Source: Nitrosomonadales bacterium
GTDB lineage: Bacteria > Pseudomonadota > Gammaproteobacteria > Burkholderiales > Gallionellaceae
NCBI GenBank assembly: GCA_947475825.1
Contig: CANJMS010000005.1
Coordinates: 1-50,560 of the forward strand
DNA: 50,560 bases
Direction of reading: 5' to 3'
In this document: piece after piece, positions 30,791 through 40,420 of the stretch
Numbering within the stretch: the stretch's first letter is position 1
Layout of the letters: every line of letters starts with the position of its first letter
The notes under the pieces: generated by a model
The model's database searches: none
What the model saw: only the letters and a program-made list of their open reading frames with translations
Told to the model about the DNA's origin: nothing
Position numbers and translations under genes: made by a program

Positions 30791-33700
30791 ATGAAAATCA
30801 GGGAGCTCTTTAAGAAACCAATCGACCGGCCAATCAACGGCGTGATTAAGGCCGATCAGCGAGATGCCGAAAGCATTTGGCAAGAGTTGGACGAATACGT
30901 CGTCACCAAACAACTGACCGAATATTTCCGCCGATTTTTTGATGCGTTTCTGGCTGCAGCTGATAATCCAAAAGACCCGGTAGTCTCGTCGCGCATGGGC
31001 GTATGGGTTTCGGGGTTCTTCGGCTCAGGTAAATCTCACTTCATCAAAATCCTGTCCTACCTGCTGGAAAACATCGAAGCGGTTGATCCAAAAACCGGCA
31101 TCCCTAAAAAAGCGGCAGCCTTCTTTGATGAGCACAAAATCAAAGATGCCTTGCTGTTGGCCGACATTCAGCGTGCGGCAAAGGGTAGCTCCGATGTCAT
31201 TCTGTTCAACATCGATGCCAAGGCCGACAGCAAGTCTGATCGGGATGTAATTCTCCAGGTATTCATGCGAGTCTTTAATGAAAAGCTCGGCTACTCCGGC
31301 GATGCGCCACACGTTGCGGAAATGGAACGATACCTGGTCGGCAAGGGCGCTTATGAAGCGTTCAAAGCGGCCTTCCAGGAAAAAAACGGCTCGATCTGGA
31401 ACAAACAGCGTGACGCCGTTGATTTTCTGCGCGATGACGTGGTATGTGCCTTGGCCAAGGCGCTCAACATGACGGAAGAGTCTGCCGGGCGCTGGTTCGA
31501 TAAATCCCGTGATGACTACAAAATCAATATCGAGGGCTTTGCCAAGCTCATCCGTGATTATCTCGACACCAAACCAGCGGGGCACCGTGTCATCTTTTTG
31601 GCGGATGAGGTCGGTCAGTTTATTGGTGACAACACCCAGCTCATGCTCACCCTGCAAACCATCACGGAGCAACTTGGCACGTTATGCCAAGGACGCGCAT
31701 GGGTTATCGTGACCAGTCAGGAAGACATTGACGCTGCCATTGGTGAAACGAACAAGGCCAAATCACAAGACTTTTCCAAGATTCAGGGACGTTTCCACAC
31801 GCGGCTATCCCTGGCCAGCTCCAATACTGACGAAGTGATCGGCGAACGCCTGCTGTCCAAGACACAAGCGGCACACGATGCGTTGCGCGATTGCTTTGAG
31901 AAACAAGGCGACATCATCAACAACCAATTGGCTTTTGTCGGTAACTCGGTCTCGATGCGCAGCTACAAGGATGCGGCAGAATTCGTAGCTTGCTATCCGT
32001 TTGCCCCATACCAATTCACCTTGCTGCAAAAGGTCTTCGAGTCCATTCGCAAGGTAGGCGCAACCGGCATGCACCTGTCCAAAGGCGAGCGCTCATTGCT
32101 GGATGCATTTCAGTCTGCCGCCGTGCGCAATGCGGAGCGCGGTATTGATGTGCTCGTGCCGATATACGACTTTTATCCCTCCATTGAGAGTTTCATCGAC
32201 ACCAGTGCCAAGCGCTCGATTGATGAAGCGCCTACCAATCCATCGCTTGAGCCATACGATGTTCAACTGCTCAAGGCGCTGTTCCTAATCCGCTATATCC
32301 CTGACATCATCAAACCCAACGTCGATAATCTGGCGACGCTCTGCGTGGATCAGATTGATGCTGACAAGCTGGCACTCAAACGCAAAATTCAAGAAAGTCT
32401 GACTCGTCTGGAGCATCAGCGCTTGGTCAGCCGCAACGGTGATCTCTGGTCATTCCTGACCAATCAGGAACGCGATGTGGCGCGCGAAATCGCCCATGAA
32501 GCAGTTTCAGCCGTTGAGAAGTCTCGGTTGCTGAGTAACTTGATCTACGAAGAAATTCTGGGCGACATAAGCAAGATTCGCCACCGGGGAACCAAGAGTG
32601 ATTATGAGATTAACCGCCTGCTGGATGGCGCGCCCTGGAAAAATGCCAACCACGAACTCTCTCTGGAAATCGGCACCCCGTTAAGCGACGACTACGAGGC
32701 CTTGAATGATGCCAAAGGAATTCTGCGGAGTGCGGATCGTGCCCTGATCCGCATGAAAGAGAGCAACCGTCTGGACATTGAGTTGACCCTTTACCTGCAA
32801 ATCGAGAAATATATTGATAGCCCCAAGGGCAGTTCCGCTGCGGCGCCTCTCAAACGTATTCTTGCCGACCGCAAAGATGAAAACCGCGAACGTAAAACCC
32901 GTTTGATTGAGCAGCTCAGCACGGCCTTGGTCACCGGCGACTGTTACGCCCTCGGCCAAAAGTTGCCCTCCAAGTCCGCAGCTCCCTCTACGCAAGTGGA
33001 TGAGTTGGTCAACTACCTCATCTCCAACACCTATACCAAACTGTCCTACCTCAAGGTGCGCCAAATCGAACCGATTGCCGAAATCAAGGCCATTTTAACG
33101 GCGGACAATATCGGTCAAAGCGCATTTGTATTGGGCGGAGAAGAGGGCAACCCGCTGGCGCTCAATGAAATGCGCGAATACCTCCAGCTCAAAGCCAGCC
33201 AGAGTCGCGTGTTACTCTCGGAAGTGGTTGAGCGATTCAGTGGCGCACCTTGGGGTTGGAAGCCCGAATGGGAGGTGGTATTGCTCATCGCGCGGCTGTT
33301 TATGGCAGGTGAAATCAAACTCATGCTCGAAGGCTCCGACCTCGAACCCAAGAGTGCGATTGATCCACTCACCAAATCCGTCCGTTTCAAACAAGTTTCC
33401 ATCCTCAAGCGCAAATCTGCCGATGCTGCTCAGCTCAAGCGCGCGCGCGATCTTCATAAAGAACTATTCTCCAAGTTGGGCCGGGAAGAAGAGGATGGAC
33501 TGGTTGCAGATTTCCGGGGCAATCTCAGCCAATGGCAAGCCGAGTTGAAGGAGTTCTCTCATACGGCTACAGCCAAACACCACCCCGGTAAGCAAACCAT
33601 AGATCAAGCCCTGTTGCGGATTGCCAAACAACTGGCGGTTCGCGACTCCTTTGAATTCGTCGAAGCAATCTTGGCGGATAAAGAGGCGTGGAAGGATGTA

Positions 33701-34414
33701 TCGGAAGACATTCACGACCTCACCAGCTTTTACAAGAATCAAATCGCCATATGGCGGCGAATGCTGGAAGCCCTGCAACGCTTCGAGCCGAACCGCCCCG
33801 CGCTGATAAAAGAGCCTGTAGCAGCAAGTGCCTTGCAGCAATTAGCCGCCATTCGAGACAATTCGGCTCCCTATCAGCAAGTCAATCAGATCGAGGCGTT
33901 GATCCAATCCGTGGAAGCGGTGAACGCCAAACTGGTCAATGCCAAGCGTGAACATGCCTTGCTTCTGCTGGAAAAGAAGATTGTCGAGGTCAGCCAGGCA
34001 CTGGATCAGGCACACGCCCAGCCTGACTTACGCAATCGTGCTTTACATTCATTGCAACAAATCAAGATCGACATCTCAGCGCAGACCAGCATCCCGCAAA
34101 TCAATTATTTGCAGGAGCAGTCTGGCAATGCGCTGGATAGTGCAATGGACATGATTAGTATTGCCGTGAGTGCCGCAGCCAAACCGCAGCCGCTCGCCGT
34201 AAAAGCCGCCGGCGATAACCCCACTGTTATTAACCTCGGTGCGTCGCAAACAACTCAAACGGTCGCACCCAAACCCGCCAAGGTGATTCGCGCCGCCGAT
34301 CTATCCAGCAAATCCTATCTGGAAACTGAGGCCGAGGTGGAGGAATACCTGGCGAAGCTCAGGGCTGAACTGCTTGCCGCGATCAAGGCCGGACAGCGTG
34401 CGCGGATACAGTAA
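30791..34414 (+). CDS. brxC: BREX ATPase BrxC
   Basis: A 1207-residue AAA-type ATPase of type 1 BREX. The P-loop GFFGSGKSHFIKIL lies at about residues 75-88, followed by a long helical region with FLADEVGQFIGDN as the likely Walker B area. Length is normal for BrxC. It probably powers the BREX complex in host methylation or phage exclusion. A 74-base gap with an AT-rich promoter-like stretch follows, before the AbiE-like pair. Confidence 0.92.
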   Translation: MKIRELFKKPIDRPINGVIKADQRDAESIWQELDEYVVTKQLTEYFRRFFDAFLAAADNPKDPVVSSRMGVWVSGFFGSGKSHFIKILSYLLENIEAVDPKTGIPKKAAAFFDEHKIKDALLLADIQRAAKGSSDVILFNIDAKADSKSDRDVILQVFMRVFNEKLGYSGDAPHVAEMERYLVGKGAYEAFKAAFQEKNGSIWNKQRDAVDFLRDDVVCALAKALNMTEESAGRWFDKSRDDYKINIEGFAKLIRDYLDTKPAGHRVIFLADEVGQFIGDNTQLMLTLQTITEQLGTLCQGRAWVIVTSQEDIDAAIGETNKAKSQDFSKIQGRFHTRLSLASSNTDEVIGERLLSKTQAAHDALRDCFEKQGDIINNQLAFVGNSVSMRSYKDAAEFVACYPFAPYQFTLLQKVFESIRKVGATGMHLSKGERSLLDAFQSAAVRNAERGIDVLVPIYDFYPSIESFIDTSAKRSIDEAPTNPSLEPYDVQLLKALFLIRYIPDIIKPNVDNLATLCVDQIDADKLALKRKIQESLTRLEHQRLVSRNGDLWSFLTNQERDVAREIAHEAVSAVEKSRLLSNLIYEEILGDISKIRHRGTKSDYEINRLLDGAPWKNANHELSLEIGTPLSDDYEALNDAKGILRSADRALIRMKESNRLDIELTLYLQIEKYIDSPKGSSAAAPLKRILADRKDENRERKTRLIEQLSTALVTGDCYALGQKLPSKSAAPSTQVDELVNYLISNTYTKLSYLKVRQIEPIAEIKAILTADNIGQSAFVLGGEEGNPLALNEMREYLQLKASQSRVLLSEVVERFSGAPWGWKPEWEVVLLIARLFMAGEIKLMLEGSDLEPKSAIDPLTKSVRFKQVSILKRKSADAAQLKRARDLHKELFSKLGREEEDGLVADFRGNLSQWQAELKEFSHTATAKHHPGKQTIDQALLRIAKQLAVRDSFEFVEAILADKEAWKDVSEDIHDLTSFYKNQIAIWRRMLEALQRFEPNRPALIKEPVAASALQQLAAIRDNSAPYQQVNQIEALIQSVEAVNAKLVNAKREHALLLLEKKIVEVSQALDQAHAQPDLRNRALHSLQQIKIDISAQTSIPQINYLQEQSGNALDSAMDMISIAVSAAAKPQPLAVKAAGDNPTVINLGASQTTQTVAPKPAKVIRAADLSSKSYLETEAEVEEYLAKLRAELLAAIKAGQRARIQ

Positions 34415-34488
34415 AAGGTTAATTTGCGCTATGAATAAATATACTTAAGGGGTATGATTCTGCATGAAACGTAAATGAGGAAACATTC

Positions 34489-35121
34489 ATGAGCACTCAA
34501 CTTTTAGCGCAGGTAAAAGTATCGCCCCTTGCACGACACCTTCGTGCCGGAAAAGTGTATCGCCGCGAAGACCTCGCACCTTATTCAACCAGCGTCGACC
34601 GGGAGCTACAGCAACTGGTTGCCGCTGGTCGTCTGACCAAGGCTGCGCAAGGGTTGTATTACGCTCCGAGAAAAAGTGTTTTCGGTGATGCACCACCAGC
34701 CGAAGAAGAAATGCTGGAGGCATTTCTAAAAGATAAAAATTTTCTCAGTTTTAATCCCAGCGTCTATAACTCGCTACGCTTGGGCATGACCCAGCTTTAC
34801 AATAAAACCATCGTTTATAACCACAAGCGCCATGGGAAATTTCGCCTTGGCAATCGCGAGTTTGATTTCCGCGTCAAGCATCGATTCCCTCTGACCAATC
34901 AAGTGACCAGCGAATATCTGTTGGTCGATATGCTGAACAATCTTGATGAGCTGGCAGAAGACGAAACTCAGGTGTTGGCTACTGCGCGTCGCAAGCTGGC
35001 ACAATTTGATGCAAAGAAACTGCAAAAATCCTTGCAGGATTACGGCTCTGCCGCAACCCGTCGCCTGATGAAAAGCTGGCTGAATGACTTGGCCGTGACT
35101 AAACCCGAGCCTGCTAAATGA
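34489..35121 (+). CDS. AbiEi-like antitoxin (DUF6088-type)
   Basis: A 210-residue protein with an N-terminal winged helix (GKVYRREDLAPYSTSVDREL, then RLTKAAQGLYYAPRKSVFG) and a C-terminal domain of about 130 residues, the layout of AbiEi/DUF6088 antitoxins. It would repress its own promoter and counter the NTase toxin. GAGGAAA stands before the ATG. The gene lies within the BREX operon, between brxC and pglX, and overlaps the toxin gene by 4 bases. Confidence 0.75.
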   Translation: MSTQLLAQVKVSPLARHLRAGKVYRREDLAPYSTSVDRELQQLVAAGRLTKAAQGLYYAPRKSVFGDAPPAEEEMLEAFLKDKNFLSFNPSVYNSLRLGMTQLYNKTIVYNHKRHGKFRLGNREFDFRVKHRFPLTNQVTSEYLLVDMLNNLDELAEDETQVLATARRKLAQFDAKKLQKSLQDYGSAATRRLMKSWLNDLAVTKPEPAK

Positions 35122-36068
35122 AGGCCACTGGCTTTTTGCATGAACATGAGGGTTTTCTTGTTCTTATCGAGCAGATTGCAGACGCACAGAACATTGCGCC
35201 ACCACTGATTGAAAAAGACTACTGGCTGATGCATTGCCTGTGGGGTTTGCAACAACAAGGCTGGAAATTTGAACTGAAAGGCGGCACATCACTTTCCAAA
35301 GGCTATCAGCTCATCCACCGTTTTTCGGAAGACATTGATATTCGTTTCGAGCCGCCCGCAGAGCTTGGCGTTAAAACTGGAAAAAACCAGGATAAGCCCG
35401 CTCACCAAGAATCTCGTCGTGAGTTCTTCGATTGGCTGGCTCATCAGATAAAAATTCCCGGACTGAAATCAATCACGCGCGACACCGACTTTGACGATGC
35501 CAAATATCGCAACTGCGGCATCTTGCTCAATTATCCCATTCTGACATCGTCGTTACCGGGCGTGAAAGACGGAGTCCTGCTTGAAGTCGGCTTCGACGAC
35601 ACCGCCCCAAACCGCCCGTGTACCATCTCCTCGTGGGCGCTGGATGCCGCCTTTAAAGCGAAAGTCGCGGTCATTGATAATCGGGCAGTGGATGTTGCCT
35701 GCTACAGCCCCGCTTATACCTTTGTCGAAAAATTGCAAACCGTCTCGACCAAGTTTCGGATGCAGCAGGAAAGCAGCACGTTTCCGAAAAACTTCATGCG
35801 CCATTATTACGACCTCTATTGCCTGCTCGATAGCCCTGAAGTGCTGAACTTTATCGGCACACCGACTTATCTCGCCCGCAAAATAGAGCGCTTCCGTTTC
35901 GGCGATAATCTCGATATCGCCAGTAACGAAGCCTTTCTGTTATCCGATCCCAAAGTGCGCAGCCTGTACGAAACCAAATATCGCGAAACCGAAGCGCTGT
36001 ATTATACGGGGCAGATTCCTTTCAGCGACATTCTCGCCCGCATCCATCAGCATATCGGGCAGCTATAA
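35118..36068 (+). CDS. AbiEii/AbiGii-family nucleotidyltransferase toxin
   Basis: A 316-residue protein of the NTase superfamily. The hallmark motifs are present: IEKDYW at 31-36, GGTSLSKGY at 55-63 and the metal-binding SEDIDI with D72 and D74. AbiEii-type toxins transfer nucleotides to tRNA and stop growth, giving abortive infection. It is coupled to the AbiEi-like gene by an ATGA overlap, and pglX starts 6 bases after its stop, so it is expressed with BREX. Confidence 0.82.
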   Translation: MKATGFLHEHEGFLVLIEQIADAQNIAPPLIEKDYWLMHCLWGLQQQGWKFELKGGTSLSKGYQLIHRFSEDIDIRFEPPAELGVKTGKNQDKPAHQESRREFFDWLAHQIKIPGLKSITRDTDFDDAKYRNCGILLNYPILTSSLPGVKDGVLLEVGFDDTAPNRPCTISSWALDAAFKAKVAVIDNRAVDVACYSPAYTFVEKLQTVSTKFRMQQESSTFPKNFMRHYYDLYCLLDSPEVLNFIGTPTYLARKIERFRFGDNLDIASNEAFLLSDPKVRSLYETKYRETEALYYTGQIPFSDILARIHQHIGQL

Positions 36069-36073
36069 CCAGA

Positions 36074-39000
36074 ATGAACAAATCCAAACTAAAATCCTAC
36101 GCCCCGCAAGCCCGCAAGGATTTCATCGCCGCCGTCACGGCACGCGCCAACTTGCTCGGCTTATCGGAAGCAGGCGGCAAACTTGAAGTTGCACCCGGCG
36201 AAAGAAAAGGCGACATCGCCATCATTGCCGGACGCGAATGGCCGGTTAAGGTGTTTGAACAACGCGAGCGTCTGATCAAGCATATCAAGACAGTAGGCTT
36301 CAGCCAGACGATGGAAGCCGTCGCCTACACCTGGTTCAACCGCTTTGCCGCTTTGCGCTACATGGAAATCCACGACTATCTGGATCACGGCCATCGCGTG
36401 CTATCCAACCGCGAAGGCGGCATGCCGGAAATCCTCAACCATGCCACCGAGCTGGAACTGCCGGGCTACAACAAAGCCAAAGCGGTCGAACTCAAGCTGG
36501 CAGGAAACAAGGACGGCGAGCTTTACAAAATGTTGCTGGTCGCCCAATGCAACGCGCTATCCATCGCCATGCCTTTCCTGTTCGAGCACATCGACGACGA
36601 AACCGAACTGCTGCTGCCGGACAATCTGCTGCGTACCGATTCCGTCATCGCCAAGTTGGTGGAAGCCATTCCAGAAGAAGACTGGCAAGAGGTCGAAATC
36701 ATCGGCTGGCTCTACCAGTTCTACATCAGCGAGAAAAAGGACGAAGTGATCGGCAAAGTGGTCAAGAGCGAAGACATTCCCGCCGCCACCCAGCTTTTCA
36801 CCCCCAACTGGATCGTGCAATATCTGGTGCAGAACAGCGTCGGTCGCTTGTGGTTGATGGCGAACCCGGCTTCGACGCTGAAAAGCCAGTGGCCGTATTG
36901 CATTGAACCTGCCGAGCAGACGCCGGATGTAGGAGCGGCTTTAGCCGCGATAACCCAAGCCAGAATGGATGAAGACGGTGGCAGCATCAATCCTGAAACT
37001 ATCACCATGCTCGATCCCGCCTGTGGCTCCGGCCACATCCTGGTGGTGGGCTACGATGTGCTCAAGGCGATTTATTTGGAACGCGGTTATCAGCTCCGAG
37101 CCATTCCCAGACTGATACTGGAAAAGAACCTCTACGGCCTAGACATTGATGATCGAGCCGCGCAACTGGCTGGGTTCGCCCTGCTGATGAAAGCCCGCGC
37201 CGACGACCGACGCCTGTTCGACAATCCGCCCAAGCTAAATGTGCTGGCCTTGCAGGAAAGCAAGGGACTCGACGCTGATGAAATTGTCCAGGCACTCGAT
37301 GCCGTTCGTGCTGAGCTTGTCGAAGCACAATCCATCCGCCAATTGATAGACACCTTCGTCCAAGCCAAGACCTTTGGCTCGTTGATCCAGATTCCGCCAG
37401 AACTGAATGTGCAACTGCCAGTTCTTGCCGAGGGTTTGCAGCGGACTATACAGAACGGCGACCTCTATACAAAAGCTGCGGCGCAAGATTTATTGCCGCT
37501 GGTGGCTCAGGCAAGAGTGCTGGGGATGCAGTTCGATACGGTGGTAGCGAATCCGCCGTATATGGGCGGAAAATACCTGACGCCACTGCTTAAGAAGTAT
37601 CTCAAAGACAATTACGATGGATTTGAGAAAGACTTGTTTTCAGCCTTCATGATCCGAGATTTGACGCTGACCAAAGAGTCCGGCCACCTTGGTTTCATGT
37701 CGCCTTTCGTGTGGATGTTCATTTCTTCTTACGAAGAGCTACGCCAGCACTTTCTCGACAACGCGACATTGACGAGCTTGGTGCAACTTGAATATTCCGG
37801 TTTTGATGGGGCGACAGTGCCGATTTGCACCTTCACGCTAAGCAAGGCTCATGTTTCTGGCTTTACTGGATCATACATCCGTCTTTCTGATTTTAGAGGC
37901 TCAGATCTGCAAGGGCCGAAAACACTGGAGGCTATTAGGATACCGAACTGCGGATGGTTTTACACAGCCAAGCCTGATGATTTCAAGAAAATTCCAGGGA
38001 GTCCAATTGGGTATTGGGTGAGTCAGCGCCTCCGAGATGCATTCGTTAAGAATAAATCTCTTTCAAGCTTTGCACAGGCTGCAGTTGGACTGCAGACCAG
38101 CGATAACACTCGTTTTGCTCGCTATTGGCATGAGATAAATCTGCACAAATTAGCGCTCCCTCCAAGCACTCCAAATGAGCGGAAGGATAAGAAATGGTTC
38201 CCATTCAACAAGGGCGGTGACTTTCGAAAGTGGTATGGAAATCATGAATACGTGGTCAATTGGGAGAGGGATGGTGAAGAAATTCGTGGATACGTGGACT
38301 CAAACGGGCGACAAATGTCTCGCCCGCAAAATGTGCCTTTCTATTTTGAACCTTCCGTAAGTTGGTCAAAAATCTCTTCGAGTACATTTTCTGCACGGTA
38401 TTTTCCTCAGGGGTTCATATTTGCTGATGCCGGAATATCACTTTTCCCCAAGAACAGAAATACTTTGTTCTTCGCTGCATTGTTGAATTCAAATATCTGC
38501 CAAAAGATTCTTACAGCCTTAAGCCCAACATTGAATTTCGAGGCAGGGACAATTGAAAAGCTGCCTACAGCTTTAGATTCCAATCCGGAGATTGAGAAGT
38601 TTGCTAAACGGTGCATTGATGTTGCAATGAAAGATTTCCATTCATTTGAGTCCAGTTGGAATTTCGAAAAACACACTCTTATAAACTCGTCGATGCCTTC
38701 TTTGGAAGAAGCATGGCATGTATACAAGACAGAAACAATTGCGCAGGTTAAAGATGTCAAGCAATCAGAGGAAAGCATCAATCAACTTTTCATTAATATT
38801 TATGGCCTGCAGGACGAACTCTCTCCTGAAGTCCAGGAAGACAAGATCACTCTCGCCCGTGCCGACCGCGAGAAGGACTGCCAGCGCCTGATCTCCTACG
38901 CCATCGGCTGCATGATGGGTCGTTACAGCTTGGACGAACCCGGCCTGATCTACGCCCACGCCGCTAACGTCGGCTTCGATGCCACTCGCTACCCGACTTT

Positions 39001-39619
39001 TCCCGCCGACGCCGATGGCATCGTGCCGCTCACCGACGAACTCTGGTTCGAGGACGATGCCACCAACCGCATCCGCGAATTCCTGCTGGCCATGTGGGGT
39101 GTCGAGACACTGGAAGAAAACCTGGCCTGGTTGGCGGAAAGTCTCGGCAAGAAGGGCAACGAAACCCCGATCGAGACCATCCGCCGTTATCTCTCAGGCA
39201 GCTTTTTCAAAGACCACCTGCAAACCTACAAGAAGCGCCCGATCTACTGGCTTTTCTCCAGCGGCAAACAAGGCGCATTTCAAGCGCTGGTCTATCTGCA
39301 CCGCTACCACGAAGGCACACTGGCGCGGATGCGCAGCGAATACGTCGTGCCGCTGACCGGAAAAATCCAGTCCCGCATCGAGATGCTGACCAAGGATGCC
39401 GAAGCCGCCGCCTCCACCGCCGCCCGCAACAAGCTCAACAAGGAAATCGAAGCGCTGCGCAAGAAACACGTCGAGCTACTGTCCTACGACGAAAAACTCC
39501 GCCACTACGCCGACATGCGCATCAAGCTCGATCTGGATGATGGGGTGAAGGTGAACTACGGGAAGTTTGGCGATTTGCTGGCGGAGGTGAGGGCGGTGAC
39601 TGGTGGGGTGGAAGAATAA
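36074..39619 (+). CDS. pglX: BREX DNA methyltransferase PglX
   Basis: An 1181-residue adenine-N6 DNA methyltransferase of type 1 BREX. SAM motif I DPACGSGHILVVGYD is at about residues 314-328 and the catalytic NPPYMGG at about 493. A target-recognition region follows in the middle (about 560-900), where codon use and AT content change visibly (37.8-38.8 kb), as usual for swapped specificity domains. The C-terminal 250 residues are helical. It marks host DNA as self. The recognised sequence cannot be read from the gene. Confidence 0.95.
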   Translation: MNKSKLKSYAPQARKDFIAAVTARANLLGLSEAGGKLEVAPGERKGDIAIIAGREWPVKVFEQRERLIKHIKTVGFSQTMEAVAYTWFNRFAALRYMEIHDYLDHGHRVLSNREGGMPEILNHATELELPGYNKAKAVELKLAGNKDGELYKMLLVAQCNALSIAMPFLFEHIDDETELLLPDNLLRTDSVIAKLVEAIPEEDWQEVEIIGWLYQFYISEKKDEVIGKVVKSEDIPAATQLFTPNWIVQYLVQNSVGRLWLMANPASTLKSQWPYCIEPAEQTPDVGAALAAITQARMDEDGGSINPETITMLDPACGSGHILVVGYDVLKAIYLERGYQLRAIPRLILEKNLYGLDIDDRAAQLAGFALLMKARADDRRLFDNPPKLNVLALQESKGLDADEIVQALDAVRAELVEAQSIRQLIDTFVQAKTFGSLIQIPPELNVQLPVLAEGLQRTIQNGDLYTKAAAQDLLPLVAQARVLGMQFDTVVANPPYMGGKYLTPLLKKYLKDNYDGFEKDLFSAFMIRDLTLTKESGHLGFMSPFVWMFISSYEELRQHFLDNATLTSLVQLEYSGFDGATVPICTFTLSKAHVSGFTGSYIRLSDFRGSDLQGPKTLEAIRIPNCGWFYTAKPDDFKKIPGSPIGYWVSQRLRDAFVKNKSLSSFAQAAVGLQTSDNTRFARYWHEINLHKLALPPSTPNERKDKKWFPFNKGGDFRKWYGNHEYVVNWERDGEEIRGYVDSNGRQMSRPQNVPFYFEPSVSWSKISSSTFSARYFPQGFIFADAGISLFPKNRNTLFFAALLNSNICQKILTALSPTLNFEAGTIEKLPTALDSNPEIEKFAKRCIDVAMKDFHSFESSWNFEKHTLINSSMPSLEEAWHVYKTETIAQVKDVKQSEESINQLFINIYGLQDELSPEVQEDKITLARADREKDCQRLISYAIGCMMGRYSLDEPGLIYAHAANVGFDATRYPTFPADADGIVPLTDELWFEDDATNRIREFLLAMWGVETLEENLAWLAESLGKKGNETPIETIRRYLSGSFFKDHLQTYKKRPIYWLFSSGKQGAFQALVYLHRYHEGTLARMRSEYVVPLTGKIQSRIEMLTKDAEAAASTAARNKLNKEIEALRKKHVELLSYDEKLRHYADMRIKLDLDDGVKVNYGKFGDLLAEVRAVTGGVEE

Positions 39620-40410
39620 TGGGACAGAAGATCAATCAGCTCAAACGTCGACGAGCCGCTCGCAAAGAACTTGCTGAACTTTTTGAACGAGCATCAGGAG
39701 TTGTGGTTGTCCATTACTCCTGCGAGAGTTTTTACGACAGACAAGATGGCTCATCACCACGCGTCACATCGATAGCCGTCCGAAACATGGATACTGGGCA
39801 AACGAAATCATTCTCAATCCATCAGATGGCAGAGAAGAAGAAAATCGCATCCGACCAGATCGTTGAACAGTTTGGCGATCTCGAAAAACGGATGCTCAAC
39901 GAGTTCTTTGAGTATGCCAAGACTCATCAGCGTAGCCAGTGGCTGCATTGGAATATGCGTGACATTAATTATGGGTTTGCCGCGCTAGAACACCGATGCC
40001 AAGTGCTGGGGGGTACGTCAGTGGAAATACCGGAAGAAAATCGGCACGACCTCTCCCGAATTCTCATCTCTCTATACGGGGTTGGATACACTGGGCATCC
40101 ACGCTTGGAAAGTCTCATGGCTAAAAATAAAATCACCTCCCGTGATTTTCTGGTTGGTGCAGATGAAGCGAAAGCTTTTGAAAACGGTGAATATGTGAAG
40201 CTTCACCAGTCCACCCTCAGAAAAGTGGACGTGCTCGCAAATATCGCGGAGCGGGCGGAAAACGGCACTCTTAAAACCAACGCAACCTGGTGGGAGATTC
40301 ACGGCGGCACCATAGCGGCCGTCGGTGAATGGCTGCGAGAACATTGGATTATTAGTGTCATATCGGCAATAGGCACGGTAGGTAGTGCCATTTATAAATT
40401 CATTCCATAG
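39619..40410 (+). CDS. Unknown BREX accessory protein with C-terminal membrane anchor
   Basis: A 263-residue protein between pglX and pglZ. A basic N-terminus is followed by a domain with strands GVVVVHYSCESFYD (27-40) and VTSIAVRNMDTGQT, then a helix ending in WLHWNMRDINYGFAALEHR (108-126). The order loosely recalls RNase-H-fold DEDD exonucleases, but the acidic set is incomplete. Residues 241-262 form a membrane segment (WIISVISAIGTVGSAIYKF). Its ATG shares one base with the pglX stop, and pglZ follows after 10 bases, so it is part of the operon. It may be a membrane-bound sensor or effector. No family name is claimed. Confidence 0.6.
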   Translation: MGQKINQLKRRRAARKELAELFERASGVVVVHYSCESFYDRQDGSSPRVTSIAVRNMDTGQTKSFSIHQMAEKKKIASDQIVEQFGDLEKRMLNEFFEYAKTHQRSQWLHWNMRDINYGFAALEHRCQVLGGTSVEIPEENRHDLSRILISLYGVGYTGHPRLESLMAKNKITSRDFLVGADEAKAFENGEYVKLHQSTLRKVDVLANIAERAENGTLKTNATWWEIHGGTIAAVGEWLREHWIISVISAIGTVGSAIYKFIP

Positions 40411-40420
40411 GGGTTCATAG

